This document shows positions 25,008-36,136 of a stretch of DNA of 64,000 nt, piece by piece (position 1 is the stretch's first letter; each line of letters starts with the position of its first letter). Under the pieces are notes generated by a model. The model was given only the letters and a program-made list of their open reading frames with translations, did not search any database and had not been told where the DNA came from. A program made the position numbers and the translations under genes. The stretch is from Moniliella sp. 'wahieum' (taxonomy: Eukaryota > Basidiomycota > Moniliellomycetes > Moniliellales > Moniliellaceae): positions 1,302,001-1,366,000 of the forward strand of contig RSEE01000001.1 of NCBI GenBank assembly GCA_003971905.1. Direction: 5' to 3'.

Positions 25008-27778
25008 TTACTTGGGCGCCTGCAAGACCAGCTGGGTGTACGTGTCGTTGGACATGCGCAGCCGCAGCTGCCCGGCGTACGTGAGCAGCGTCCGCGCCTT
25101 GGTCCGCAGGTCCGCTGCCGACTGGGTGCGCGTGGGGTCTGAGTACAGCGATCCCTGTAGCGCCCCACAGCTTGGACAGGATGGTCATCGTCATCAGCAG
25201 CAGGTCCGACAGGTTGCGCGACAGGGCCGTGTCCACCGACTTCCACTCGTCCGCCTTGCGCGTCACTGTCATCACGTCCGCCTTGAGCGGGATCAGCTCC
25301 GTGCTCTCAATCGTTGCCAGCGCCGACGCCAGCTCGTTGGCATAGTACGCCCCCACCGCCTGCTTCAGCTCCAGCAACAGCCGCAGCGTCTCCCTCCGCT
25401 GCGGACTGATTTTACGCAGCACATGTGCCTTGCTCTCGTACGAGCCAGGATCTCCTGCGCCATCGTCGGCAAGTCCGTCGCCGCCTGCAACGACGTCCCG
25501 GGCGCCAATGCGCCTGTTCCTGCAGCGGCGACCGGCACATTGTCCGCGTCCATCAAATGATTGCCTAGTTCCTTGTTCAGCACCGCAATTACCTTGTCGT
25601 ACTCGCCTGCCAGGTTGAACAGCAGCACAGCATCCTTCGTTTGTCGCCCTCGCTCGGCGCCGCCGCAGCCGAGGCGACAATGGTCTTGAGGAACTTGCTC
25701 TCGTCGGGGAGTTGATGAGCTTGGAGTATTTTCAATCACGCCGTGCGACCGAGCCGTCGTTGCGCGGGTCTCCCAACAGGGCAAAGTAGTCCTTCGACTC
25801 CAACACCACTTGACGCACCATGTCGAGACACCGCTCCATCTGCTCCGATGCAACTGGCTCCTTGCAGTCACTGTTGAGGGCGACCAAGTAGACGTGCTGC
25901 AGCGCCTCGCGCGGGTCGGTCTGGATAAACGTGCGCGTGTAGCGTTGGATCAGACGCGCAAAGTCAAAGTACGTCACCCCGACCTTGTCTGGCGTTCCGG
26001 ACGCAGCCAAAACGGGAGAAGTGGTGTCCACAGAGAGGTAGTCCAGTTGCGACGCCTTGCTCGCTTGGGGCACCCGCAGCAGGCCATAGTACGTCAATGC
26101 AATGGCAAACTGCACCGCCTCCACCTGGGTTGCAGGGCGCGAGTAGAGGAACGCAATCGCGCGCTCAAATTGCCCCACCAACAGCAGTAGCTGAAAGTAG
26201 TTGTAAGGGCTGTCCCCCTTGGGATCAAAGTGTGCCTCGCCGTAGGTTGTGACGGTAGCAGCCAAGTCACCCAACGAGTAGGCATCCCGGCCGGTCACGC
26301 CGGCCTCCTCGCCCAAGCTAGCCAAGGGATTGCTGTCCGACACTGGCGGCTCGCGCACCATAACCAATTGAAGCCAAACCAATTGGTCGAGTGGACACCA
26401 GGGGAAGCGGGAATCGCTTGTGAGGTTCGAACCGCCCATCAATTTGTAAAGCGCCAACTTGAACGGGTCCCCGGCCGGCGCGGCGGGCGAGACAACACGG
26501 AAGCGACTGTTGAAGTCGGTTAAAAGGCGATCACGCATGGTCTTGGGAAGAATGCGTCGGGACTGTCGAGCCAAGTCTTGAACATTCCAACAAACGCTGA
26601 TCCGGTCTGCGTAGCGATCCCTCCACCTCCGTCGCCAGAGCCAACGCGTCTCTTCGTGGCCGGAACGGAAGGTAAAAGATATAAGCCAAATGGGCACCTT
26701 CCCATCCGCGTGGCCACCGTCTCGAGTTCCGGAGACCAATTGTTGTTGTTGGTGAGGGTGATGCGGCAGAAGGCCGCCACGCGGTGCCGCACTGTTGGTC
26801 GGCCACCCAGCTGTGCCACGGGGGGTTGCGCTGGATCGACGCGTCAATGTACGCGGAAAACATGGTTTGGAGGTACTGCATCGCACCCTGGATGATCTCT
26901 TTGCGAAGCGACAGGCCCTGCGACGAGGCAAAGTACACGCGCGGATCCGTGTACGAAGGAGCATACTCGCGCTGCGCCACCGCGCCACGCGTAAACTGGC
27001 CCCCGACCACATTGTGCTCGCGTACAATGCCCTCCACGATCTTCCATGATTCCACCAATTTCACCCCCGTTGTGCCACTGTTGCTGTCGAGAAGAGAGGC
27101 CGCGGCTTCTGCAAAGGCGTTGACCAGGGGGAAAACATCATCGCTGAGGCGCGCGTCATTCAAGCGCTGAACGACCAGTACGTAGCGCAGCATCTTGGCC
27201 TGCAATTGCAGGGAGTTGATTCCGCTGGCTGGGGCCAGGCTCTGGGACATGCCGAGCGCAGCGGTCGAGGACGACGCGGTTGGGGAGGTGAAGGAGCCAA
27301 AGTCCTCGACAATCCGGCGCTTTTGTGCATCCCAGTTGTTGCGCAGCGAGCGGTCGACAGTACGGACAAACGCATCTTGTGTCTCGCGCCGACCCTCCTC
27401 GAGGGCAGAGAGAATAACGTGCTCATGCTCGTGGCGCAGGTAGCCCGCCACGTCCGTGTCGTCGAGCGGGCGGAGGGGCTCGAATGCGTTGGCCACACGG
27501 GTGGCTTGGATGGTGTCGGCCAGCTCAGCAGCATCCACGCCACCGTTAGCAAGGAAGTAGTGGGCGCGGGTGGTGTCGGTGCCGGTGTAGCCGTCGCTGG
27601 TGCCAATGCCGGCTGGCACGGCAATCGCACGGCCGGCGAGCTTGCGGCTCTGGGTCTCGATCTGGTCCAGGCCGAGCTGGATGGTGGGCAGGTCGGAGTG
27701 GCTGTAGTGGTTGGCCAGGATCTGGGACTGCTTCATCAGCTCGCCCAGCGAGGGCGTCGGGGCCGAGGGACGCGCCAT
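25008..27778 (-). CDS. NIC96: Nucleoporin Nic96/Nup93
   Basis: This is a linker nucleoporin of the inner ring of the nuclear pore. The start at 27778 gives [19 protein letters not shown], a short N-terminus, then the alpha-helical Nic96 body: [21 protein letters not shown] near 27.46 kb, [16 protein letters not shown] near 27.18 kb, [21 protein letters not shown] near 26.2 kb, [12 protein letters not shown] near 26.08 kb and [15 protein letters not shown] near 25.95 kb. The C-terminus reads [19 protein letters not shown] ... QAPK and stops at 25008-25010. About 920 residues fits the family (yeast 839, human 819). The frame shifts near 26.78, 25.65 and 25.16 kb, where conserved sequence continues in another frame without credible splice sites. 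It is transcribed divergently from PUP1 and shares its promoter. Confidence 0.93.
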
Positions 27779-28059
27779 GGCGGAGGGAGAGGTGGAGGAG
27801 CAGAGCGATGAACGACAACATCCACCGCCGCGTGACGAGCCGCGGCCCTTGCCGTGCTGGCCATCCCGCCGTCCCTCGCTTCGGCCGCCCAAAATCGAAG
27901 AGGCGGAATTCCGGCTGCGGCCCCATTCCGCTGTTCCCGCCGCAGTACGTCAGCCGGCCCATCCATTGCGTGGCCTTGCGTGGCCGCTGGGTCCAGGCGG
28001 CCGAGGCAGGCGCGGCGGTGCGACGACGCCAGCCCCCGCCCACCACCACCACCTCAGCC
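27779..28059. promoter_or_regulatory. short bidirectional promoter NIC96 / PUP1
   Basis: Only 281 bp separate the two divergent start codons, so both promoters must lie here or overlap the genes. The region is GC-rich, and I see no TATA box and no obvious proteasome-type control element. Confidence 0.5.
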
Positions 28060-28987
28060 ATGACCTCTGTTGCCCCCCCCACTGCCAAAGGCGGTTTCGA
28101 CTTCGGCAACCATGTGCGCAACATGAACCTTGCCGCTACGGCCGGCGTCAAGCTGCCCAAGGCCACCTCGACCGGCACGACGATTGTTGGGCTGGTGTAT
28201 GCCGACGGTGTCGTTCTGGGGGCCGACACGCGTGCCACGCAGGGCCCCATTGTGGGCGACAAGAACTGCGAGAAGATTCACTACTTGACCGAGAGCATTC
28301 GCTGCTGCGGTGCTGGTACGGCTGCCGACACGGAGTTTGTCACCCAGCTGATTTCATCCAACATGCAGCTCCATGAGCTGGCCACCGGCCGCAAAGGACG
28401 CGTGGTGACCGCCATGACGATGCTCAAGCAGCGTCTCTTCCAGTACCAGGGCCACATTGGTGCCGCTCTGGTGCTAGGCGGGGTGGACGCGTCGGGGCCC
28501 AACCTGTTTACTGTCGCCCCTCATGGCTCGACTGACAAGCTCCCGTACGTGACGATGGGCTCGGGCTCGTTGGCAGCCATGGCTGTCTTTGAGGGCGGCT
28601 GGAAGCCCAACATGGACGTGAGTACCCCTCTTCTGTGTGTGTGTGCATTGGCATTGGACCTTTCCGCTGACAGATATCGCTGGATTGCAGCGCCAATCGG
28701 CCATCGATCTGGTTTGTGCGGCCATTGAGTCCGGTATCTTTAACGATTTGGGCTCGGGATCCAACGTAGACGTGTGCGTGATCACAAAGGACAAGACGGA
28801 CTACCTGCGCAACTACCGCCGCCCCAACGAGCGCGCCGTCAAGGAGGAGACGTACACGTTCCCCAAGGGCACCACGGCGTATTCCAAGGAGCGCATCTGG
28901 GACCTGGTGGTCAAGGAGGACCACATTGACATTCTTGTGCCCGAGACGGAGACCGCCGCGGGCGAGGAAAGGATGGACACGTCCTAG
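28060..28987 (+). CDS. PUP1: 20S proteasome subunit beta-2 (Pup1, trypsin-like)
   Basis: Catalytic beta subunit of the 20S proteasome; beta-2 gives the trypsin-like activity. The start at 28060 yields [20 protein letters not shown], a propeptide that is cleaved before the catalytic Thr in [20 protein letters not shown]. Also visible are GADTRAT, a Lys in [10 protein letters not shown] equivalent to Lys33, and [15 protein letters not shown]. One phase-0 intron, 28618-28690 (GTGAGT...TTGCAG, 73 nt), joins GWKPNMD to [23 protein letters not shown]; an earlier AG at 28673 would break the frame. The C-terminal extension that wraps around beta-3 is present (SYKFP-like [12 protein letters not shown]). 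It encodes 284 residues, against about 261 in yeast. The gene is intact. Confidence 0.97.
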
Positions 28988-29553
28988 TCTTGTATATTGC
29001 ATGCCATGAAAGTATACTGTGTACCCGCCGCCGTGCCTGGTTTGTGTCCTACAGATTCATACAACATGAATGCGATGGGCGTCCCCCATCTGCCTTTCGG
29101 ATCGAAGTGTGGCCATGGTGTTGGGGGGCGGAAGTGTCATGGTGTGCCGCACAGGCCAAAGCGGCCTGGCCAGAGTCGAAAGGATGGGCCGTAGAAGATG
29201 GTGGCCACACAGATTGCACGTTTCAATTCGTGCTTGGCCGCTGCACTTGCCCCACCCATGGGCGGGCAGATTAGAAGATGCTTGGCCGCGACAGGGTGGA
29301 GAGGCAGCAGAGGGGCAGTGTTCAGGTGCGCAGCGAGCTGCCCACCCGACCCTTTGCTGCCCTTCCGCCCGGGAGCAAGTACCACGAGCAACACATTGAC
29401 CCAACACACACCGCGAATCTACCTCTTGCCCCACTGCCCAGACTACCTCCATCAACTCAGTCCCCCTCTCCACACTTCCACTTCTCTGCACAGTCCAATC
29501 CTCACGCCCCCCTGCCCTCCAGCCAACCCCTGCCCCAGTCTCGCCTGAAGCAT
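28988..29553. other. intergenic, PLC-like gene promoter
   Basis: No gene is seen in these 566 bp. The last 150 bp before 29554 are CT-rich and probably form the core promoter and leader of the PLC-like gene. Confidence 0.5.
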
Positions 29554-30789
29554 ATGAAATTCAACGCCGCCGCCGCCCTGGCCGCCGTCGTTTCGGCCAC
29601 CGGCACCGTGGCAGCCATCGTTGCACCGCGCAACAGGCTCGCCATCGCGCCCCTTAGTGCCCGTGCTTCGTCCTGCAATGGAGACGCTTCGCTCTGCGCC
29701 AAAAAATACTCCAACGTGACCTTTGTGGGTGCACACAACTCGTATGCGATATCTGACGGCAATGGTACGCACTCCTTCTTAATCTCGTTGTGTTCTTTTC
29801 AGGCACGCATCAGTAGAGACGCAGGCCATTTCTCGCTAACGGCTTTTTTGTAACGGTCTCGTTCTCTCCTCTCTGGAACAGCTGCTGCGGAGCAGACTTG
29901 GAACGTCACCCAGCAATTGGATGCGGGTGTGCGCATGCTCCAAGCCCAAACCCACATGTCAAATTCGTCGTCGGGAAGCGGGATCGAACTGTGCCACACA
30001 TCCTGCTCGCTCCTGGACGGGGGCACGCTGGAGGCGTGGCTGGGTCAAGTCAAGTCGTGGGCAGATGCTAATCCCAAAGAGGTGCTGAGCCTCTTGTTGG
30101 TGAATGAGTATAACATTAGCCCTTCCAAATTTGCCACTGCCTTCAACACTTCGGGCCTGTCATCCATGGTGTTCCAACCGTCGGGGGCAATGAGCTCAAA
30201 GGACGACTGGCCCACTCTCTCATCAATGATTGACTCGACCAAACGAATTGTCACGTATCTCTCTGCCGGTGCCGACGATTCGGTCCCATGGCTGCTAGCT
30301 GAATTTTCGTACATGTGGGAAACCCCCTACGACCAAACATCGCTCCCATTCAACTGTTCTATCGACCGCAAGGGGAGCGGGTCGACCACAAGCGACCAAA
30401 TGTACCTCGTCAATCACTACAAGGACCAGAACATCGTCGGCCTCGTCGCCCCGGACAAGTCCAGTGCTGCATCGGTCAATGCACAAGATGCGGTCCTGCA
30501 AAATGCCGACTCGTGTGCTGGCGGGGCAGGTGCCGGAGCGTACCCCAACTTTATTTTGGTGGACTTGGGGACAGGGCAATTCTTCTTCGCCTTGGACTGG
30601 TCCCTTTTCCGCAGCGGCCAAGATGAACGGCATCTCGTACTCGGCACCTTCGGTTGCCAACTCTACCGGCTCTTCTAGTAGTGGATCGTCGCAGTCGCCC
30701 CACTCGTCGGGGTCGCGACGTGTGTGGCCCCTCCGGTTTTGGTGGGCATTATGGGTGCAGCGTTGTGGGCTGGGACGAGCCTGCTGTAA
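29554..30789 (+). CDS. secreted PI-PLC X-like phosphodiesterase, probably GPI-anchored
   Basis: The start at 29554 gives a signal peptide (MKFNAAAALAAVVSATGTVAA). The PLC-like TIM-barrel signature follows: SNVTFVGAHNSYA with the first active-site His, LDAGVRMLQAQTH, and GIELCHTSC with the second His. Then come WLGQVKSWADANPKEVLSLL, YLVNHYKDQN and PNFILVDLG. An intron at 29765-29881 (117 nt, branch GCTAAC) lies after SDGN. Such fungal proteins lack the calcium-dependent PLC core and act outside the cell; the substrate is unknown. After VDLG the conserved sequence moves to another frame (AAAKMNGISYSAPS, then a Ser-rich linker) and returns to the first frame for a hydrophobic tail, VATCVAPPVLVGIMGAALWA, ending at 30789. 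That is a typical GPI-attachment tail. The exons total 1,119 nt (372 residues), so the two shifts cancel. The 30600-30700 region may be miscalled sequence or hidden splicing. Confidence 0.85.
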
Positions 30790-31605
30790 TTTCGCACCCA
30801 TGGACGATGATCGATGATCCACTGGTATACATGGTGGACACAAGACTGGAGGTGCTCTTTCTGGACTATCACGGCCGTTGCAAAAAACCCATTCATTGTT
30901 GTGGGTTGTGTGCCATGCGCATTGAAGCACGTGGCTCCCATTTTATTAACAGACTCTCTCTCTCCCTCTCTCTCTGTCATTGCATTCTTGTACTCTGGCC
31001 TGGACTTGTGTACAACGCACCGGCCACACTCCTACTGCGTTGGCAGCATGCCTGGAAAGCATAACGGTGCGTGCTGGGAGCGGTGCCATCGTAGGATCCA
31101 AATAGCAAATCGAGCCACGCATGCCCGAAGAGACCGCGGGCAGACGGCTGCCATATCATCTCACTGGTTCCCCCGGTGTGCTGATGGGCTGGTGGCTGCT
31201 CGCGTTGGGTGCGGTGGGATGGCTGATGCGTCGACGCGGCGACGGGCGCCCAGGCAGCAATGGGCTCAGGCTGGCTCACGCTACCCCCCCACTCGCCCAT
31301 CGCTACTTCGATGCCACACTCTGGCGGCAGGTTGGAACGATTAATGGCGACGCACTGAATTGCCCCCCCGCCACTGCGCCAGTACGCAGTAGACGGATGC
31401 GCCGGTGGGCCGTCTTACGTCATTCCCCGTGGCGCGCACGCGCCAGTTGGCCATTTGCCCACTCTGGCCCCATCAGACCGCAGGAGGCGCCCCCCACACC
31501 GACTACAGTCACTAGTCACTTCCATCCTCCTGGCACATCCAAACACGCCCCAGCCACAACTTCTCCCCGCCACTGCCGCCGCCACCACTCACACCTCCTA
31601 CCTCA
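30790..31605. other. intergenic, contains CT microsatellite
   Basis: These 816 bp lie between the PLC-like gene and the TBC gene. A (CT)n stretch runs at 30954-30974. No coding sequence is supported. The last 150 bp are rich in ACC/CCA and lead into the start codon at 31606. Confidence 0.5.
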
Positions 31606-33469
31606 ATGATGGCCACGTGGGACGGCGACCCTTGGGACGTCGAATCGGATGATGATGAGTTTGCGTACCAGGCCGTCGCACCCTTCGCCTCTCCTCCCGC
31701 CGCCCCTGTCTCGCATGAGTCCCTGTCCGGCAGTGGCATTTGTCTGTCCTCCGCAAGTCCCACCCCGCCGCCGCTTCACGCCCCCCTCTTCCCCGAGCGC
31801 CGTCGAGCACAGGAGGATCCACCTACAAGGAGGCGCGCAAGGCGGCCGATGCCGCGCTGGCCGCCCCAACATGGCTGACACCCTCTCGGCCCAACTTCCG
31901 CATATGCGACCCCATCCTTCCGGCTGGCTCCCCGCAGAGCCCCTGAGCCAGCCTCCCACTCCGCTCCCCATCCGGACAGAGGCGAGCCTGGATGCCGATC
32001 TGGGCTACTCACCTCATCCTTCGCTCCCAGCAACCGAAGGCGAAGTATTGGCCTCCTCTGTTATCCCCCAGGTGGAACAACTCAGTCAAGGTGCGTAGTT
32101 GGCTTCCTTCCTGGGAGCGACCATACTGACCCGATGCTCGATGGAAAGACCCCACGTTGTACATTGATCGTATCGCCCGGACTTGGACAACAGGCATTGA
32201 TGTGTTGGGAACCAGCCCCAGCCTCGTCTCCAGCCAGCCTGGGACCCCAATCCATGAACGCAACGTCTCCCTTGGAACGTTGGCACCCGCCGAGGCAAGT
32301 ATGTCGGGTGCTTCTATGACCGGCATCAGTTCTCGACCCAGGTTGCGGCGCGTGCCCAGCTCGCGCTCCAATCGGCGTGCGAGGGAGTTCCTCGCGTGCC
32401 TCACGTCCGAAGAGATCGACATGGCACGCCTTCGCGAGCTATCCTGGAATGGGGTGCCCGATCAGCTTCGCCCCGTTGTATGGCCGCTGTTGCTTGGATA
32501 TCCCCCGGACCGAACTCAATGGCCCGACACGCTCGCGGAAAAGCGCAGAGAGTACCACGACTTGGTTCGCTCTGCGTTTGCTGAGGGAACCGATGGACTG
32601 GATCCCGCCACGTGGCGACAGATCTTCATTGACGTGCCCCGCACCAACCCGAGCCGCCCGTTATGGCAACGCGCCTCCACGCAACGTTCATTGGAACGGA
32701 TTTTGTACGTTTGGTCGATCCGACACCCTTCCTGCGGCTACGTGCAGGGCATCAACGACCTGGCCACTCCCTTTTTTGAAGTCTTTTTGGCTGGCTACCT
32801 CGCTCCATCGAGGCAAGCCAGTTTGATCCCTCCGTCTTACCAGCTTCGGTGGTGGAGGCGCTGGAGGCGGATACGTTCTGGTGCATGGGCGAGCTGCTTT
32901 CGGGGATCCTGGATAACTACGCGCCTGGGCAACCAGGCATCCATCGCCAGGTGCGCCAAATGCAAGCGCTCGAGGCAAGGATTGACCCTGTGCTGGATGC
33001 CCACCTGACGCAAGAGGGAGTGGAGTACATGCAGTTTTCGTTTCGATGGGTGAACTGCTTGTTGATGCGGGAAATGGCGGTGCCTTCGATCGTGCGACTG
33101 TGGGACACGTACATGGCCCAGGGACCGGACGCCTTTTCCGACTTCCACCTCTACGTCTGCGCTGTCTTTTTGCACCGCTGGGCAGAGAAACTGAAGCAGA
33201 TGGAGTTTCAAGATATCATCATCCACCTTCAGTCCCTGCCTACCCAGGACTGGTCTGACAAGGACGCCGAAATGTTGCTGAGCGAAGCGTTCATGTACGT
33301 CCTTCCCCCCCCCTCCTCTCCCCCTGCCTTCCCTGGTTGACTGGATCGAATAATTGACGTGGCTCGATGTGGCTCCCTTTTATTTTCTTGTCTTACTTTG
33401 ATTGGATCCTCCCCCCGCTGGCGTAGGTACAAGTCATTGTTTGGAAATACCGCACACCTGCACACTTAA
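31606..33469 (+). CDS. GYP1: TBC-domain Rab GTPase-activating protein (Gyp1/TBC1D22 type)
   Basis: TBC proteins speed GTP hydrolysis by Rab GTPases; Gyp1 acts on Ypt1 at the Golgi. The N-terminus (MMATWDGDPWDVESDDDEF) and the following 170 residues are low-complexity. The TBC domain starts near 32425: LRELSWNGVPDQLRPVVWPLLLGY, the arginine-finger motif QIFIDVPRT (IxxDxxR) near 32625, and the glutamine-finger motif CGYVQGINDL (YxQ) near 32740. The back half continues with ADTFWCMGELLSGILDNYAPGQPG, FSFRWVNCLLMREM and VRLWDTYMAQG. Introns are 32091-32148 and a last one opening at 33297 (GTACGT) that leads to the final exon YKSLFGNTAHLHT, stop 33467-33469. The frame moves by one base near 32806 (LAGYLAPS to EASQFDPS), and there is another change in the N-terminal part. 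Confidence 0.92.
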
Positions 33470-33610
33470 TCCATTACCTTCGAAGGCTGTCCGAAGAATC
33501 CCTATAGCGCGCGCTGCACCTGTGCCTGTACAGAGTAAGGATGCGAGAACACACATACAACATAGCATTATGGTCGGGCACATGCCCATCACGATGCATG
33601 TCATGGTACA

Positions 33611-34372
33611 TCATTCCTGTTCCTGTTCTCGGTCCGTATCAGACGATGAGTCTGTGAAATCACTTGGAAAGGGCAATGGTGGCAACGGTTCTATAAGGCC
33701 ACTCCGTCTCTTGGGCAGCAGCGCACTAAACATGGTCACCGTGACGACCTGGCTGAGCATGGCGCCCTTGATCCGGCCAAGGGGCAAGCGCACAGCCATT
33801 TCGACTTCACCCTCGGGGTGCTCATCGTGCACAAACCCAGCCGAGAGCTCCATTAACGTCATTTTTCCATCGGTCAGGGTAGCTGGGTCGATAAAGGTGA
33901 GGTCCGTTTGATATCGGTACGGACCCCTTTCGTTGTTGGAAGCCTTCACCATCTCCACCATGTGCTCGCGTATGGAAGACGTGAATGGAGGAACGGTGGC
34001 GTGAGGCGCAGCGAGCAAGTCGGGCGGTATGTACCGGTCAAAGTAGCCGGTCGTGGTGAATATGTCGCCAACTTCATCCTCAATGTCTCCGTTCTCGATG
34101 ATGGTCAGGATATGGTGCCGCTGCTCGGGCGTAACAGGGACGGTGAAGATGACCAGGGATATGTAATTGTGCTTGTCGGGGTTAAAGGACGAAGCATCAA
34201 TAGGATGCGGGTTGTTGGAGACGATGTACAGGCCGTCCTCGCCGCCGTCATGAGCGGGCATTACGCTTTCGTACGATTCACGCACAACGCCATTTCCCAC
34301 GTCGACGCGCCGGAAAGTGTGGTCGGGCGCGCCGTTTGCTGCGGCGCGGTACTCGACGGTTTCGGTGGTCAT
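33611..34372 (-). CDS. conserved-looking protein of unknown function with acidic tail
   Basis: A single uninterrupted frame of 253 residues starting MTTETVEYRAAANGAPDH. I do not recognise a family. The body is mixed polar and beta-prone (HNYISLVIFTVPVTPEQRHHI, VEMAVRLPLGRIKGAMLSQVV) with no signal peptide or membrane segment. It ends in a Pro-rich segment (LIEPLPPLPFPSDF) and a Ser/Asp/Glu tail (SSSDTDREQEQE) of the kind found in nuclear or chaperone-like proteins. It is convergent with the TBC gene, whose stop lies only 141 bp away. Intactness over 762 nt and a normal amino-acid composition support it as a real gene. Confidence 0.75.
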   Translation of the reverse strand: MTTETVEYRAAANGAPDHTFRRVDVGNGVVRESYESVMPAHDGGEDGLYIVSNNPHPIDASSFNPDKHNYISLVIFTVPVTPEQRHHILTIIENGDIEDEVGDIFTTTGYFDRYIPPDLLAAPHATVPPFTSSIREHMVEMVKASNNERGPYRYQTDLTFIDPATLTDGKMTLMELSAGFVHDEHPEGEVEMAVRLPLGRIKGAMLSQVVTVTMFSALLPKRRSGLIEPLPPLPFPSDFTDSSSDTDREQEQE

Positions 34373-35314
34373 GGGGCGGTGTGTATGTGCTGGCGGCAGT
34401 AGAACGGAACAGAGCTGATGGCGGGGACCGAGAGAGGGCAGAGGCTGCGTCCCTGTGGAAGGTGGTGGGACACAGGGGAGAAGTTGTGGAGCGCATTATA
34501 AGTTGTGTGGAACAAATGCAGGCGCAGATACACGCGCGAACCTGTGAGGAGTTGGGTGAGAGGACCCTCAAAAACCTTTTGTAGCGATAACGTACGGTCA
34601 ATAATGCATAATGGGGGAGAGGGTCCGAAGGCCATTAGCATATCAGCCCCTTTGAGCCGCGGCTATTTTGGTTTGGTCCTCGCTCCCGAGGAAACCACAG
34701 AGCGTCCGCTCCCGGGTTAGACCCACATCGCTCCGACTCCGGCCTGATCAGCTGATTTCCCAGGTCCAAAGTATGCTTAGTACCCTCACGCCCGCGGACT
34801 CTGTGAAGAGTGATCATAGTGTATGCGGGTTTAACGTTTAGCGCTAGCTTAGCGCTTAGCCACATGGAGATCTGCGAGAGACCAGTATAGTTCCTGTAGC
34901 TTTTGCCACAGCCGGGGCTAAGGCGAGGGAAACCAAAATCGGGACTAGGCCAAGGGGTGTAGCAATCGTTCGTGGGGAAGAAGCAAGAGCAGAGGACATG
35001 GTGCGAAGTGGAAGGAACAGGGAAGGAGCGAGACGCTCGAGACGAAGAAATTGGAAATGGAAGAGCTCTCCTGCTTGCTACTAAATACGACCAGTTGATC
35101 AACGTTCAACACGTTCAACGCCCATTTTACTGATGCCCTATGCTACTGTCCTATACGTTTCAAGCTTCACCGCGCTCAGCATCGGATGTGGTCTCTGTGA
35201 CCGGGTGGATCAGGCTAGGGATCAGGCCTAAGCCTCAGGTCAACCACTGGATCTCGATCAGGACGTGGCTGCATTCTGCCCTGCGCGACAGGAGGCTTCA
35301 CTTGAAGCTTCACC

Positions 35315-35336
35315 TGAACGTTGAATTCAACGTTCA
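35315..35336. repeat. perfect 22-bp palindrome
   Basis: TGAACGTTGAA followed directly by its exact reverse complement TTCAACGTTCA. The same half-site recurs at 35098-35121, 24647-24659 and 62997-63050. It could be a transcription-factor site, a cruciform-forming origin element or a transposon end; nothing here decides. Confidence 0.8.
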
Positions 35337-35525
35337 ATTGCGAACGTAACAAAACCCGGCGGAACAAAGCCTCAAGGTGGAATTTGAAAGGGCACTTTGG
35401 CTCTGCGACAAGGGCAGCAACAAGTGGCTCAACAACACCACTTGTGCCACGGCTTCGCCTCGACTACATTAGGATGCCCCACGTTATGGGCGACAGGCGC
35501 AGCACTTTATCTTGGTCGTCGGGTG

Positions 35526-35580
35526 GTGACATGTGACATGTGGTTTGAAGAGCATACGGCGCTCTTTAGTCGCATGTCAC
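35526..35580. repeat. inverted repeat GTGACATG / CATGTCAC
   Basis: GTGACATG occurs twice in tandem at 35526-35540 and its reverse complement CATGTCAC at 35573-35580, with about 32 bp between. Related copies are at 111-136 and 45129-45152. Confidence 0.6.
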
Positions 35581-35991
35581 AGCGAGAAGCTTAGCTGCTG
35601 AGATAATGACAAGCGGAGATGGATGTGCGAGGTTTGGTTGGCCAGCCTGTGCGAACGCCAAGCAAACGCGCAGCAAACGCTCGGTGTGTGATACGCATCG
35701 GCGCGTCCTGTCCCAGCACTGCAACGGCGCCCGCCATCAGCGCACCAGTACCAAGCTCGAGGCAGCCTCCACCCCCCGATCTGCACCGGCGATATCTGCG
35801 CTCCTTATACCTCAGCGCAGTCAGTTCCGCGGTGCCAAGGTTTTGGGCTGCTATTGGACGTCAGATTCAGATTTGAGGCCTGGCAGTGGGAACACTCCCC
35901 CCGCGCCCGCTTCCACACCATGCCCGACTTGCCAGTGGGGCGAAGGGTAGCAGGGGATAGCTGGATACGCTGGACCCACAAACGCCCTCCG

Positions 35992-36000
35992 TATAAAAAG
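35992..36000 (+). promoter_or_regulatory. TATA box of the DAK gene
   Basis: TATAAAAAG lies 137 bp upstream of the ATG at 36137, consistent with a strong, regulated fungal promoter. Confidence 0.55.
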
Positions 36001-36136
36001 TGCCAGCCGAGCTATATGCGTTTCACTTTGGCAGCCGTGGATAGCATCGAAAAATCTAGGTGCTGTGCTGCTGAACGCACTGAACCTCCTGTGTTTTCTT
36101 TTCACGCCTACCAACTCTCACACCTCAACCTCGACC

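Larger units (their letters stand above)
34373..36136. other. long intergenic island with palindromes
   Basis: These 1.76 kb have lower GC than the neighbours and no supported gene. Visible structure: ATCAACGTTCAAC and AACGTTCAAC words at 35098-35121, a perfect 22-bp palindrome at 35315-35336, and a GTGACATG ... CATGTCAC inverted pair at 35526-35580. The right end holds the DAK promoter. Confidence 0.55.

Noticed and set aside
25012-25560. 182-codon + strand open frame
   Set aside because: Antisense shadow of the NIC96 C-terminal region.
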